Assembly: GCF_900107115.1 (NCBI RefSeq)
Contig: NZ_FNOS01000001.1
Span: 558,001-622,000 of the forward strand
Length of the DNA stretch: 64,000 nt
Reading direction: 5' to 3'
Source: Salimicrobium album
Lineage (GTDB): Bacteria; Bacillota; Bacilli; Bacillales; Halobacillaceae
Below the pieces are notes generated by a model that was not told the DNA's origin, did not search any database, and worked only from the letters and a program-made list of their open reading frames with translations. Shown here piece after piece: positions 19,205 through 28,100 of this stretch (positions are counted from its first letter, which is position 1; each line of letters begins with the position of its first letter). The position numbers and the translations under genes are program-made.

Positions 19205-20065
19205 ATGAGCGTACAAATCATCTGCGATTCTGCAAGTGACCTTTCAGAAGCTACATTGAGCGAATACGGAGTGGATCGCGTATCGTTGAAAGTTCTTCTT
19301 AAAGGCAAAGAGCATGAAGATGGTCAGGACCTTTCTCCCAAAGAAGTGTATGATGCGATGAGAGAAGGGGAAGCTCCGAAGACGTCACAGGTGACGGCCC
19401 AGGACTTCCGCGAACTCTTCACCGAAAAAATTGCCGCCGATCAGCCATTTCTATACATCGCTTTTTCCTCCGCCCTCTCCGGGACTTATCAGTCGGCAAA
19501 AGTAGTGGAGCAGGAGCTGAAAGAAGAATACCCGAAGGCCAAATTTGCAGTAATCGACACGAAAGCCGCCTCTCTCGGGTACGGACTCATCGTGCTAAGA
19601 GCAGCGGAAGAGAGTCGGAAAAACGCGACGCTGCGGGATCTTATATCCCTCGTTTCCTACCACTCCAAACATATGGAACATTTATTTACAGTAGACGACC
19701 TTTCATACCTTCAGCGTGGTGGTCGGGTAACCAAAGCAGAGGCTTTCGTCGGCAGTCTTCTTAAAATTAAACCTCTTCTGCACGTCGACGACGGGAACCT
19801 TGTGCCCCTTGAGAAGATCCGCGGTCAGAAGAAAGTATTTAAGCGCATGATTGAACTGATGGAAGAGCGCGGAAAAGACCTGAAACGCCAGCGTATCGCA
19901 ATCAGTCACGGAGATAGCGAAGAGAGAGCCAAGCAGCTCGCCTCTATGATCGAAGAAAGATTCTCCCCTGCGGACATTCATATAGATATGGTGGGTGCAG
20001 CTATCGGAGCCCATGCCGGCCCGGGAACGATAGCACTCTTTTTTATAAATGAAGAGTACAGGTAA
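19205..20065 (+). CDS. DegV family fatty-acid-binding protein (FakB-like)
   Basis: 286 residues with the two-lobed DegV fold. Recognisable elements are the N-terminal ICDSASDLS, the TSQVTAQDF loop (about 60-70), FSSALSGTYQSA (about 92-103), and LKIKPLLHVDDGNL. DegV/FakB proteins bind fatty acids and present them to the FakA kinase for phosphorylation. FakA is not in this window, so the role rests on family membership. Confidence 0.92.
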   Translation: MSVQIICDSASDLSEATLSEYGVDRVSLKVLLKGKEHEDGQDLSPKEVYDAMREGEAPKTSQVTAQDFRELFTEKIAADQPFLYIAFSSALSGTYQSAKVVEQELKEEYPKAKFAVIDTKAASLGYGLIVLRAAEESRKNATLRDLISLVSYHSKHMEHLFTVDDLSYLQRGGRVTKAEAFVGSLLKIKPLLHVDDGNLVPLEKIRGQKKVFKRMIELMEERGKDLKRQRIAISHGDSEERAKQLASMIEERFSPADIHIDMVGAAIGAHAGPGTIALFFINEEYR

Positions 20066-20090
20066 CAACTCCTCATTTATGGAGCAAAAG

Positions 20091-20136
20091 GTAAAAAAAT
20101 CAACGAACACGACGCTCAGTGTCCGTTGATTTTTTG
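20091..20136. terminator. Bidirectional terminator between degV-like gene and amylase-like gene
   Basis: AAAAAATCAACG / CGTTGATTTTTT stem between convergent genes, with a T-run on both strands. Confidence 0.85.
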
Positions 20137-21531
20137 TTTTCTGTTTCTAACCATTGTCATTATAACAAAGATAACGAAAATAGCCATAACGCTTACGACA
20201 AAACCGACGAATAACCAGTTGATCCCTGCCGAATCTTCCACGACGAACACATCGGCGGTCTCACGTTCCAGCACTACCCGGTACTTCCCATCATCTGACT
20301 GTCTGAGAAAACCGTCATGCATCAGGCCGCGCAACTGTTTGTTGTCTCCGAGCGAAGTTACAATGCCGCTTTTCGTTTCCTCCGAATTGTTTACGGCTAC
20401 AAGCATTGTTTTCTCCCCGTCGATTTTAAATACTTCCATACCGCCTTCGTTGTACACTTTCTGCACTTCACCTTTCGCAAACGACGGAAACTCATTTTGC
20501 ATCGCGTTCAACTTATTTATCCTTCTGGTTACTTCTTCGTCTGTTCCACCAAAATTCATCATCGGTAAATTCCCGATTCCCGGCTTTTCCCCCATCGGAA
20601 TCGCTGTTCCATATTGCACTACGGCTACATCGTGATCGGTATACAGTTGCGTCAGAGCCAGTTTCCATCTCGTCACCGGATTAAATCCCGACTCCTGAGC
20701 TAACGTCGTAAAACGCCTCGTATCGTGAAAATCGACAGCACTGGCGGTAGTGCCCTCTTTCTCAGGAACCGGCAGTTCTATGTTACCTGTGCCCGAAAAA
20801 CTTTCGGAGATCGCTTCCTGATACGATTCATCATACCATATGTCAAAACCTGTTTTGCTATAGGAAGAATCTTCCCCCTTGCCGATCAGTACCGTATCCG
20901 TAACATTGCTTAAAGTTTTTTGCCAAAAGTCCGGACTGGCCTCTTCCACTTCCGGAAAACCGAAGCCGTCCAGTCCCGCTTCTTGTTTCCAGTACGAAAG
21001 AATCGAACTTATTTCTTTTTGTACATCCTCGCCGGTTTCCTTCACCTTAACCTCCCCGTTTCCGGAGCGTTCCGTGAAACCTTTCTCCACCCATGGATGA
21101 TCTTCGTCAATGTCCATCAGTGGCATATCCATAATCACTTTCATATCTCGATCATGGGCTTCTTCGGTAAGGGTCCGGACTTCTTTCATTGTACCTAAGT
21201 GTTCATCCACTTTTTTGTAATCTTTAACCTCGTATCCTTCAAAGTCCGACGAACTCATCAGCGGCGATAACCAGATTGTCGTAAATCCGAGATCCTTGAT
21301 ATAGTCCAGTTTCTCTGTGACGCCCTGGAGATCACCACCGTGATACCCGTTTTCTTTACCGGTCTCCAGGTTCTTATCGTTAGCGGTCTTACCGTTCATG
21401 AAACGGTCCACCGTTATGTAATAAATACTTTCACCTTTCCAATTCTCTCCTTCTTCTGCCGTAGCCGGTGTGGGAAGTACCCAAAAAAGAAGAGACGAAA
21501 GAATGAGCATAAGACCTGTCATTCTTCTCAT
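20116..21531 (-). CDS. Membrane-anchored GH13 alpha-amylase-like protein, catalytic residues lost
   Basis: 471 residues: a Sec signal peptide (about 1-25), a GH13 barrel starting WKGESIYYITVDRFMNG, an all-beta C-domain, and a C-terminal membrane helix (about 438-462) with a basic tail, so it is tethered outside the cell. The barrel matches GH13 throughout, but all four catalytic regions are altered. Region I DVVxNH reads DMPLMD (135-140). Region II GFRxD reads GFGFP, with Pro193 where the nucleophile Asp should be. The general-acid Glu of region III is Lys218 (LIGK). Region IV keeps only FHD (268-270). It is therefore probably a binding protein rather than a glycosidase. Strain-level sequence error is unlikely because the changes are scattered. 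Confidence 0.88.
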   Translation of the reverse strand: MRRMTGLMLILSSLLFWVLPTPATAEEGENWKGESIYYITVDRFMNGKTANDKNLETGKENGYHGGDLQGVTEKLDYIKDLGFTTIWLSPLMSSSDFEGYEVKDYKKVDEHLGTMKEVRTLTEEAHDRDMKVIMDMPLMDIDEDHPWVEKGFTERSGNGEVKVKETGEDVQKEISSILSYWKQEAGLDGFGFPEVEEASPDFWQKTLSNVTDTVLIGKGEDSSYSKTGFDIWYDESYQEAISESFSGTGNIELPVPEKEGTTASAVDFHDTRRFTTLAQESGFNPVTRWKLALTQLYTDHDVAVVQYGTAIPMGEKPGIGNLPMMNFGGTDEEVTRRINKLNAMQNEFPSFAKGEVQKVYNEGGMEVFKIDGEKTMLVAVNNSEETKSGIVTSLGDNKQLRGLMHDGFLRQSDDGKYRVVLERETADVFVVEDSAGINWLFVGFVVSVMAIFVIFVIMTMVRNRKQKINGH

Positions 21532-21741
21532 CTGTCCTACCCCCTCAAATTTTCAATCATTATTAAAGGTTATCCTTCCAGCACCTTTACCGTCAACTAT
21601 TATCTTTATATAAATACTCTTTCAGATTGAAAAGAGTGTAAACCGTCCACACTTTCTTCACAGCTCTTTTCGATGTCTCGAACTCTTCCACCTATTGCAG
21701 AAATTCAATTCTATCCGCTATAAATATTTTCAAAAAATTCA
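21532..21741. other. Non-coding stretch upstream of the amylase-like gene
   Basis: It holds the minus-strand leader and probable promoter of the amylase-like gene, and then AT-rich sequence. I see no reading frame with a ribosome site. A Fur-box promoter starts at its right edge. Confidence 0.5.
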
Positions 21742-21770
21742 TTGACTTTACAAATGAGAATGATTATCAT
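21742..21770 (+). promoter_or_regulatory. Fur-box-overlapped promoter
   Basis: TTGACT (21742-21747) and TATCAT (21765-21770) are spaced by exactly 17 bases. The sequence TGAGAATGATTATCA (21755-21769) matches the 7-1-7 Fur consensus TGATAATNATTATCA at 14 of the 15 positions and covers the -10 element, a classic repressor placement. No protein gene follows on this strand before the terminator at 21888. Confidence 0.75.
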
Positions 21771-21777
21771 TACAGGT

Positions 21778-21888
21778 GAGGGTGATTCCTCGCCATAACC
21801 TTGAACATAGTAGCAGGCACTTCCCCGTGTCTGCCCCCTTATCACAATAAAAAAGGAGTGGTCCGCTGGTCCGGACCACTCCTTTTTT
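21778..21888 (+). ncRNA. Candidate Fur-regulated C-rich small RNA (FsrA-like)
   Basis: Transcription from the Fur-box promoter should start near 21777-21779 and stop at a strong terminator (GGAGTGGTCC / GGACCACTCC at 21855-21882, then TTTTTT). The ~110-nt RNA would have a small 5' hairpin (GAGG/CCTC), a second hairpin (GCAGGCAC / GTGTCTGC) showing UUCCCC in its loop, and a single-stranded GCCCCCUUA stretch before the terminator. C-rich exposed loops are the seed type of the iron-sparing sRNA FsrA of B. subtilis, which pairs with ribosome sites. I see no reading frame with a ribosome site. Identity with FsrA is not shown. Confidence 0.6.
21850..21888. terminator. Terminator of the sRNA and of yisL
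   Basis: AAAAAAGGAGTGGTCC / GGACCACTCCTTTTTT stem; the A-tract on one side and T-tract on the other make it usable on both strands. Confidence 0.9.
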
Positions 21889-21901
21889 ATTGAATTTACG
21901 A

Positions 21902-22258
21902 TTATGGCAATAAACCCATCGGCAGCATTACGAAACCGAGGAAAAGCGCCAATAGTACGGAAATGGTAAGTTGTATCCACCAGCTCGTAACATTTTTGCC
22001 TTTTTTCTTTTTGACAGCCACCATCTCTATGGAGGCGATTACCCAGATTCCGACCAGAAGTTTAATGATAACTGCCGGACCGTAGCTGGAGTAAGAAGCG
22101 AACAGGTCCCCTCCGGAATAAAGAATCAGTAAATAGTCTAAGCGTAGAATCATGTGAGAAATCTTGGCAGGCTTTAAGTTTCCCGAATTTAAAAACGTTG
22201 ACACCAGCGCAAGAAGTGCTAAAGCCAGCACCCATGAAAAAATATGTAGATGAGTCAT
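21902..22258 (-). CDS. yisL: YisL family (UPF0344/DUF1516) membrane protein
   Basis: 118 residues, beginning MTHLHIFSWVLALALLAL, with four hydrophobic helices (about 5-22, 38-56, 63-81, 98-116) and a short Lys-rich loop (VKKKKGKN). This pattern, including the His-rich start, matches the YisL family of Bacillaceae; the function is unknown. It ends just before the terminator shared with the candidate sRNA. Confidence 0.85.
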   Translation of the reverse strand: MTHLHIFSWVLALALLALVSTFLNSGNLKPAKISHMILRLDYLLILYSGGDLFASYSSYGPAVIIKLLVGIWVIASIEMVAVKKKKGKNVTSWWIQLTISVLLALFLGFVMLPMGLLP

Positions 22259-22392
22259 TTCATCATCCTCCTTTCTTTACTTATCGTATCACTTCTCCCG
22301 ACTGATTCCCAATGAAAACCGGCTGGAGAAATCAGTAGAAAAACCTGTTATAATGAAAAGGTATTGTTATAAAGATTCAAAGGAGGTCCTGT

Positions 22393-23589
22393 ATGTCTCG
22401 TAACAGTCAACAAATCATTGATCAGACGCAAGAATATGGTGCCAAAAACTATCACCCGCTTCCTGTAGTCATTTCGGAAGCAGAAGGAGTATGGGTAAAA
22501 GATCCGGAAGGTAACCGTTATATGGATATGCTTAGTGCCTATTCGGCCGTTAACCAGGGACACCGCCACCCTAAAATCATTCAGGCGTTGAAAGACCAGG
22601 CCGACCGGGTGACTCTTACATCCCGCGCTTTTCATAACGACCAGCTAGGCCCCTGGTATGAAAAGATCTGTAAAATCACTAATAAAGAAATGGCTCTTCC
22701 TATGAACACAGGGGCAGAAGCCGTAGAGACCGCTCTTAAAGCAGCACGCCGCTGGGCCTACGATGTAAAAGGTGTGGAAGAAGACAATGCGGAGATCATC
22801 GCCTGCACCGGTAACTTCCACGGACGGACGATGGCTGCTGTTTCCCTCTCCTCGGACGAGGATAACAAACGTGGCTTCGGTCCTGCTCTCCCGGGTATCA
22901 AATTAGTCCCTTACGGTGACATCGAAGCTCTTCGGGAAGCGATTACAGATAATACAGCCGCTTTCCTTCTTGAACCCATCCAGGGAGAAGCGGGAATCGT
23001 TATGCCACCGGAAGGTTTCCTGAAAGAAGCATCCGATCTTTGCAATGAAGAAAATGTTCTGTTTATCGCAGACGAAATCCAGGCCGGCCTTGCGAGAACC
23101 GGAAAGATGTTTGCATGTGACTGGGAAGACGTAAATCCGGATATGCTTATTCTCGGTAAAGCCCTCGGCGGCGGTGTGTTCCCTATTTCCTGTGTAGTAT
23201 CCAACAAGGATATTCTCGGAGTATTCAATCCGGGTTCCCATGGGTCCACGTTCGGAGGTAACCCGCTTGCATCAGCCGTATCTCTCGCTTCTCTCCAGGT
23301 AATAGAAGACGAAAATCTAGCCGACCGCTCGCTTAGACTTGGCAATCATATGATGGAAGAGTTAAAATCCATCGACAGTTCCATCATAAAAGAAGTGCGG
23401 GGAAAAGGCCTCTTCATCGGTGTAGAACTTACCGAACCTGCGCGTAAATACTGTGAAGAACTGAAAGAAAAAGGACTTCTCTGTAAAGAAACGCACGAAA
23501 ACGTAATTCGTTTCGCTCCACCTCTGGTCATTTCTGAAGAAGATCTGAACTGGGCTATCTCTCATATCAAAGAGGTTCTGAGCGTTTAA
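22393..23589 (+). CDS. rocD: Ornithine aminotransferase
   Basis: Converts ornithine and 2-oxoglutarate to glutamate-5-semialdehyde and glutamate, joining arginine breakdown to proline and glutamate. The 398-residue class III aminotransferase has [16 protein letters not shown], the [10 protein letters not shown] segment, [26 protein letters not shown], and the PLP Lys in [10 protein letters not shown]. Start ATG 22393 follows AAAGGAGGTC. It is a single-gene unit with its own terminator. Proline derived from this step is a common osmolyte in halophiles, which is only contextual. Confidence 0.95.
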   Translation: MSRNSQQIIDQTQEYGAKNYHPLPVVISEAEGVWVKDPEGNRYMDMLSAYSAVNQGHRHPKIIQALKDQADRVTLTSRAFHNDQLGPWYEKICKITNKEMALPMNTGAEAVETALKAARRWAYDVKGVEEDNAEIIACTGNFHGRTMAAVSLSSDEDNKRGFGPALPGIKLVPYGDIEALREAITDNTAAFLLEPIQGEAGIVMPPEGFLKEASDLCNEENVLFIADEIQAGLARTGKMFACDWEDVNPDMLILGKALGGGVFPISCVVSNKDILGVFNPGSHGSTFGGNPLASAVSLASLQVIEDENLADRSLRLGNHMMEELKSIDSSIIKEVRGKGLFIGVELTEPARKYCEELKEKGLLCKETHENVIRFAPPLVISEEDLNWAISHIKEVLSV

Positions 23590-23606
23590 TGTCACGAAAA
23601 CGAAGA

Positions 23607-23642
23607 AACGGCTTCTGTCCCGGACAGAAGCCGCTTTTTTCT
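23607..23642 (+). terminator. Terminator after rocD
   Basis: ACGGCTTCTGTCC / GGACAGAAGCCG hairpin followed by CTTTTTTC. Confidence 0.9.
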
Positions 23643-23653
23643 TTCGAAAAACT

Positions 23654-24808
23654 CTATATGTCAGTTTTATACGTCCCTCTTCTCCATAACCATTCCACCG
23701 GACCATACCGGTGTTTTTTCAGCCACCATCCGCTTATGACGACCTGGAGAAAGAAGACGCTCAGGACAAAAACGGTACTCTGCAGCGGCGACACTTCCCC
23801 GTAGAATCCGAAACCGACAGAGTAAAAAGCGATGAAGCTTACAACCGACTGCAATATATAGTTGGTAAGCGACATCCTCCCTACCCATCTAAGCGGACGT
23901 ATCGCCCGTCTGACCGAACCTCTATACAACATGGTAATAGATAGTACATAGAACACAGCCGAGGCGGACCCGCCGATATTATCCTGAGCCAGATCGAACC
24001 AGCCGGGGCTGCCGAAGAAATAAGGGCCGACCTTGAATATGAAAAACAATATACCGGTCACTACCCACCAGCTCCGCATTTCATTTCTGTAATTCTCCGG
24101 TTCATGAAGCCACCTTTTTCTCGCAATGTACATTCCGAACAGCATCATCGGAAGCATGCTCATGATTAAAAACGGCCAATTCCCCGGGCTGTTCGTATAC
24201 CACCAGTCCGTCAAATTCTGCGCCCAAATCTCCCCTAGCGCCCCGTTACCATAACTAGTCATTGCCTCCTGTATAGCTTCCCTGTTTACCATAGCCACAT
24301 TGAAATCTCTGGCTGCATAAAGCAGTAAAGTGAATGGTAACGTTACGGCAGCCAGCATTCCGAAAGCGAAACGAAGCAGTGTCCGGTTCTTCACTTTCAT
24401 AAATAGCAGAAGAATCATCCCAAGAATGCTATAGGTGAGCAGTATGTCTCCATGCCAGATAAGAAAAGCATGAATGATTCCGAAAAGAAAAAGGAAAAAC
24501 ATCCTTCGCTGTAAAACGGGTTCATAACTTACACCTTTTTCTACCAGCCGGTCTCTCATCATTTGCAGGCCAAACCCGAACATAAGAGCAAAAAGCGTGT
24601 AAAAACTCGCCTGGAAGAAGATATCGATGATCGCCCGGATTACTCCGCTCATTTCTGAAGAAAAGTACTCCTCTCCTCCTCCATATAGAAAGAAAGGAGC
24701 ATTAAACGCCGGAGCGTTCACCATAAAAATACCGAATATCGCGAGGCCTCTGACGACATCCACCCATTCCAGACGCTCCTTCTCTGCAATTGGACCTCCC
24801 TTCGACAT
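23654..24808 (-). CDS. DUF418 family membrane protein
   Basis: 384 residues. The N-terminus RLEWVDVVRGLAIFGIFMVNAP is diagnostic of this group (YeiB-like), which is related to acyltransferase-3-type membrane proteins. About eight to ten membrane helices can be seen, and the C-terminal DUF418 part ends with WRRGTYK near 'GPVEWLWRRGTY'. The substrate is unknown. It lies 12 bases after the HNH gene on the same strand. Confidence 0.9.
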   Translation of the reverse strand: MSKGGPIAEKERLEWVDVVRGLAIFGIFMVNAPAFNAPFFLYGGGEEYFSSEMSGVIRAIIDIFFQASFYTLFALMFGFGLQMMRDRLVEKGVSYEPVLQRRMFFLFLFGIIHAFLIWHGDILLTYSILGMILLLFMKVKNRTLLRFAFGMLAAVTLPFTLLLYAARDFNVAMVNREAIQEAMTSYGNGALGEIWAQNLTDWWYTNSPGNWPFLIMSMLPMMLFGMYIARKRWLHEPENYRNEMRSWWVVTGILFFIFKVGPYFFGSPGWFDLAQDNIGGSASAVFYVLSITMLYRGSVRRAIRPLRWVGRMSLTNYILQSVVSFIAFYSVGFGFYGEVSPLQSTVFVLSVFFLQVVISGWWLKKHRYGPVEWLWRRGTYKTDI

Positions 24809-24820
24809 AATCTTCCCCCC

Positions 24821-25102
24821 TTACTTCCTTCTATTTGCTTTTTTCGTAGTGACTCTTTTAGCCGGATCCTGCTTCTGCACCCATTTCACATACTTTTTCA
24901 TATCAGGGTGGTCCTGGATCCGTTCAATCCGGTTATAGAACCGGGCCAGTTCCCGGCTGGAAAAAAGTGCATGGATCTGACGATGGCAGGCAGTACATAA
25001 TTGAGCTGTCGGTCCGTGTACGCCCCCATGCTGTTTAGGGATAAGATGGTGCTCTGTCGTTTTTACCGGGAAGCGCCAGCACAACTCACAAATATCCTCC
25101 AT
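24821..25102 (-). CDS. yisB: HNH-type nuclease-like protein (YisB-like)
   Basis: 93 residues from the ATG at 25102 (a GTG one codon upstream is also possible). Zinc-type Cys pairs CELC and CTAC and the EHHLIPKQHGG and CHRQIHALF segments form an HNH/beta-beta-alpha-metal signature. The basic C-terminus may contact nucleic acid. B. subtilis yisB lies in the same addAB neighbourhood. It starts six bases after addA ends, so it is likely co-transcribed with addBA. Confidence 0.85.
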   Translation of the reverse strand: MEDICELCWRFPVKTTEHHLIPKQHGGVHGPTAQLCTACHRQIHALFSSRELARFYNRIERIQDHPDMKKYVKWVQKQDPAKRVTTKKANRRK

Positions 25103-25106
25103 CACT

Positions 25107-28100
25107 TCAATCCCCTTTCACCTCCACAACTTTTGCTGCATCGAAAAAGTAAAGCACACTTCTGTACACTTTCCTTTTTCTTATATCTTCAATCGCTTTT
25201 GCGTAAAGGGAGAGCTGGGTACGGTAACGGGAAGAAAGCTCTTGTTCCGTTTCCTTTCCGCTCAGACTGTCCGTTTTGTAGTCAAGCAGAATATATCCAT
25301 CTTTATAAGGGATGAGAAGATCCACGATCCCCTGGATAAATACCCGGTCGTTATCGTCTTCCTCCCAGTCGTTATATACTTCTTTTGCAGGTAGCATATA
25401 GTTGAAAGCTGCTTCACGTTCCACTCCCGGTTCGGCGATCACTGTTTTTCCCGTTTCTGTATCAAAAAAACGGGAAATGGCTTCGGCATCGATTGCGTCT
25501 GCTTCCTGACGTGTTATTATTTCCCGGGCAATAAGTTTTTCGGTGAATTCTTCCACTTCCGGGGGGGTATGTGGTTTTAGAGAAATATGCTGCATCACGG
25601 TGTGCATAGCCGTCCCCCGCTCGGCAGCAGTGAGCGCTTTTTCCTGCTGCATAAATTTAGGTCTCTTTCTCATCGGAGGCCGGTAAGGAAGAACGAGAGT
25701 CGTATCGGCATATTCATCCACTTCCTGTTTCCTCTTGATTTCTGTTACCGTCTGTTTAGCGCGTCGTCTTGCCGCCTGCTCGTGAGGGTAGCGATAACCC
25801 AATCTTTTCTCAACGAACGGTTCTATTTCATGATCAACAGGAGCCCACTTAAGAACGGATTCTTTCACTGTATCATCCCGATGTTCCCTTTCCTTTGCTG
25901 TACCGGTTAATTCTCTGCCGTGGATGACTCCGACAGACCATTGTGATTCATCCTTGTGAATGGCGGAAGAAGTTGCCACCTCCACTTCCCCGGCCGTAAG
26001 AATCTGGGCCTGCTGATGTCGGACAAGAGAAGGACCGATCCAGTCGAGGTACGATTTCGCGCTCAGCCTGTCAGCTGCCGGCAGTGTCCATGGTTCATAG
26101 CGGACAAACCGCTTCCATTCCTCCTGTTTTGCCTGAAAAGAAGCCACATTTCCGACAAGCACCAGTTTTTCCTTGGCCCGCGTAAGAGCCACGTAGAGCA
26201 CTCGCATTTCCTCGGCGAGCATCTCTCTTTTTTTCTTTTCGCGCAAAGCGTGATAAGCGATCGTCGGGTAAGTGAGCCTTTTTTCGGGGTCGATGTATTT
26301 CGACCCGAAACCGAGATCTTTGTGGAGTAAATACCGGGAATTAAGATCTTTCATATTGAACTGCTTATCAATACCTCCGAGAATGACCACCGGAAACTCC
26401 AGCCCCTTACTTTTGTGGATCGTCATAATCCGCACGACATCTTCCTGCTCTCCAAGAGCCCGGGCCGCTCCAAGATCGTCTCCCCTTTCTTCCATTCTTT
26501 CAATGAAACGCAGGAAACGGAACAGCCCGCGGAAAGATGTATTCTCATAGGATCGGGCACGGTCATAAAGTGCCCGCAGATTCGCCTGACGCTGCCGTCC
26601 GCCGGGCATACCACCTGTGAAATCGTAATATCCGGTCTCACGGTAAATGTACCAGATCAGTTCCGACAGGGCTTCCTGTCTTGCCCGCTCCCGGAAGTCA
26701 TGGAGCATAACCAGAAACCGGTCCAGTTTTCCGCTTAACGAATCCGTTTCTTTAGCAGTATACAATTTAACAGCTTCATAATAATTTGTCCGCTTGTCTT
26801 CCAGACGGATGCGTGCAAGCTCGTCCTCGTCCAGTCCGACAATCGGAGACCTGAGGACCGAAGCCAGCGGGATATCCTGTTTCGGATTATCAATAATCTT
26901 CAGCAGGCTGATCATTACCCGGATTTCAATCGCTTCGAAATAACCGGTGGAAAGCTCTGCGTAGACCGGTATCCCCTGCTGTTTGAGTTCATCCATTATA
27001 ACCGGTGCCCACGCCATGGAACGTTGGAGAAATACTATATCTCTGAATTTAAGAGGTCTCGGCATACCTGTTTCTTTATCCATTACCTGCATCGGCTCGT
27101 TGCCATCGTACCCGAGCCACTCTCTGATTTTCCCTGCGTAAGCCCGGGCTTCAAGCTGCGCCTTTTCCAGATCACGGTAATCTTCTTCCATGTCCTCTTG
27201 CTCTTCTTCTGCTTCTTCCCGGTCAATTAACAGAAGTTCCGTACTCGTGTCTTCTTTGAACCATTCGTCGTAGGAGGTGTTCCCGTAAATCAGTTCGGCT
27301 TCTTTCTCATACTCCATCTCCCCGACCTCTTCGTCGAGAATTTGGCGAAAAAGGTAGTTCGTTGCATCGAGCACCTGGGTCCGGCTGCGGAAGTTTTTAG
27401 CCAGATCTATTCTCTCCCCGTCTTCTTCTTTCTCCTGGAAACGGCTGTACTTCTGGAGAAACAGGGAAGGTTCCGCGTGCCGGAAACGGTATATACTCTG
27501 TTTCACATCCCCCACCATAAACAAATCTCCCGCCTCGTCGTCGGCAGTCAATAGTTTAAGGAGCGTCTCCTGTACCAGATTCGTGTCCTGGTACTCATCT
27601 ACGAGTACTTCCGCAAACTGGCGCTGATAATTTTTCGCCACCTGTGAAGGTACGAGGTGCTCCGGCTGTGAACTTTCATCCCGTAAAATATCCAGTGCAT
27701 AATGCTCCAGGTCGGAGAAATCGACTACCCCTTTCTCTTTCTTCGCTTCCTGGTAGCGCTGTTTAAAATCTTTCACTACAACTCCCAGCTGAACGATGAC
27801 CGGATACAACTCTCCCATTTCTTCAAGATATCTCACAAGGGGGCGTGCAAACCATTCTTCCTGAATCTGTTTGAATCTTTTCTTATATCTTTCCCGTATT
27901 TCTTTCGCTTCATTTTTCTTATCCTCTGTCACGTCTGATTTTTTTCTCGACAACGACGGGAACTTAGCTTCTTTCACGTAGTTCTCAAGCGACTGCCAGG
28001 ATGTAGCGAGGCTGGCTTTCGCTTCGCGTACAAGAGCGAGATCTTTGTCTGCCGTTTCCCCGTATGTATAAGGGCCGTCCGGCTTACGGGTAAGTTCAAG

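Noticed and set aside
21641-21655. Possible CcpA cre site (TGTAAACCGTCCACA) upstream of the amylase-like gene
   Set aside because: The central CG and several other conserved positions do not match the cre consensus.
21776-21850. Short GTG-initiated frame within the candidate sRNA (about 24 codons)
   Set aside because: The GTG would fall at or before the predicted transcription start and no ribosome site precedes it; non-coding is the better reading.
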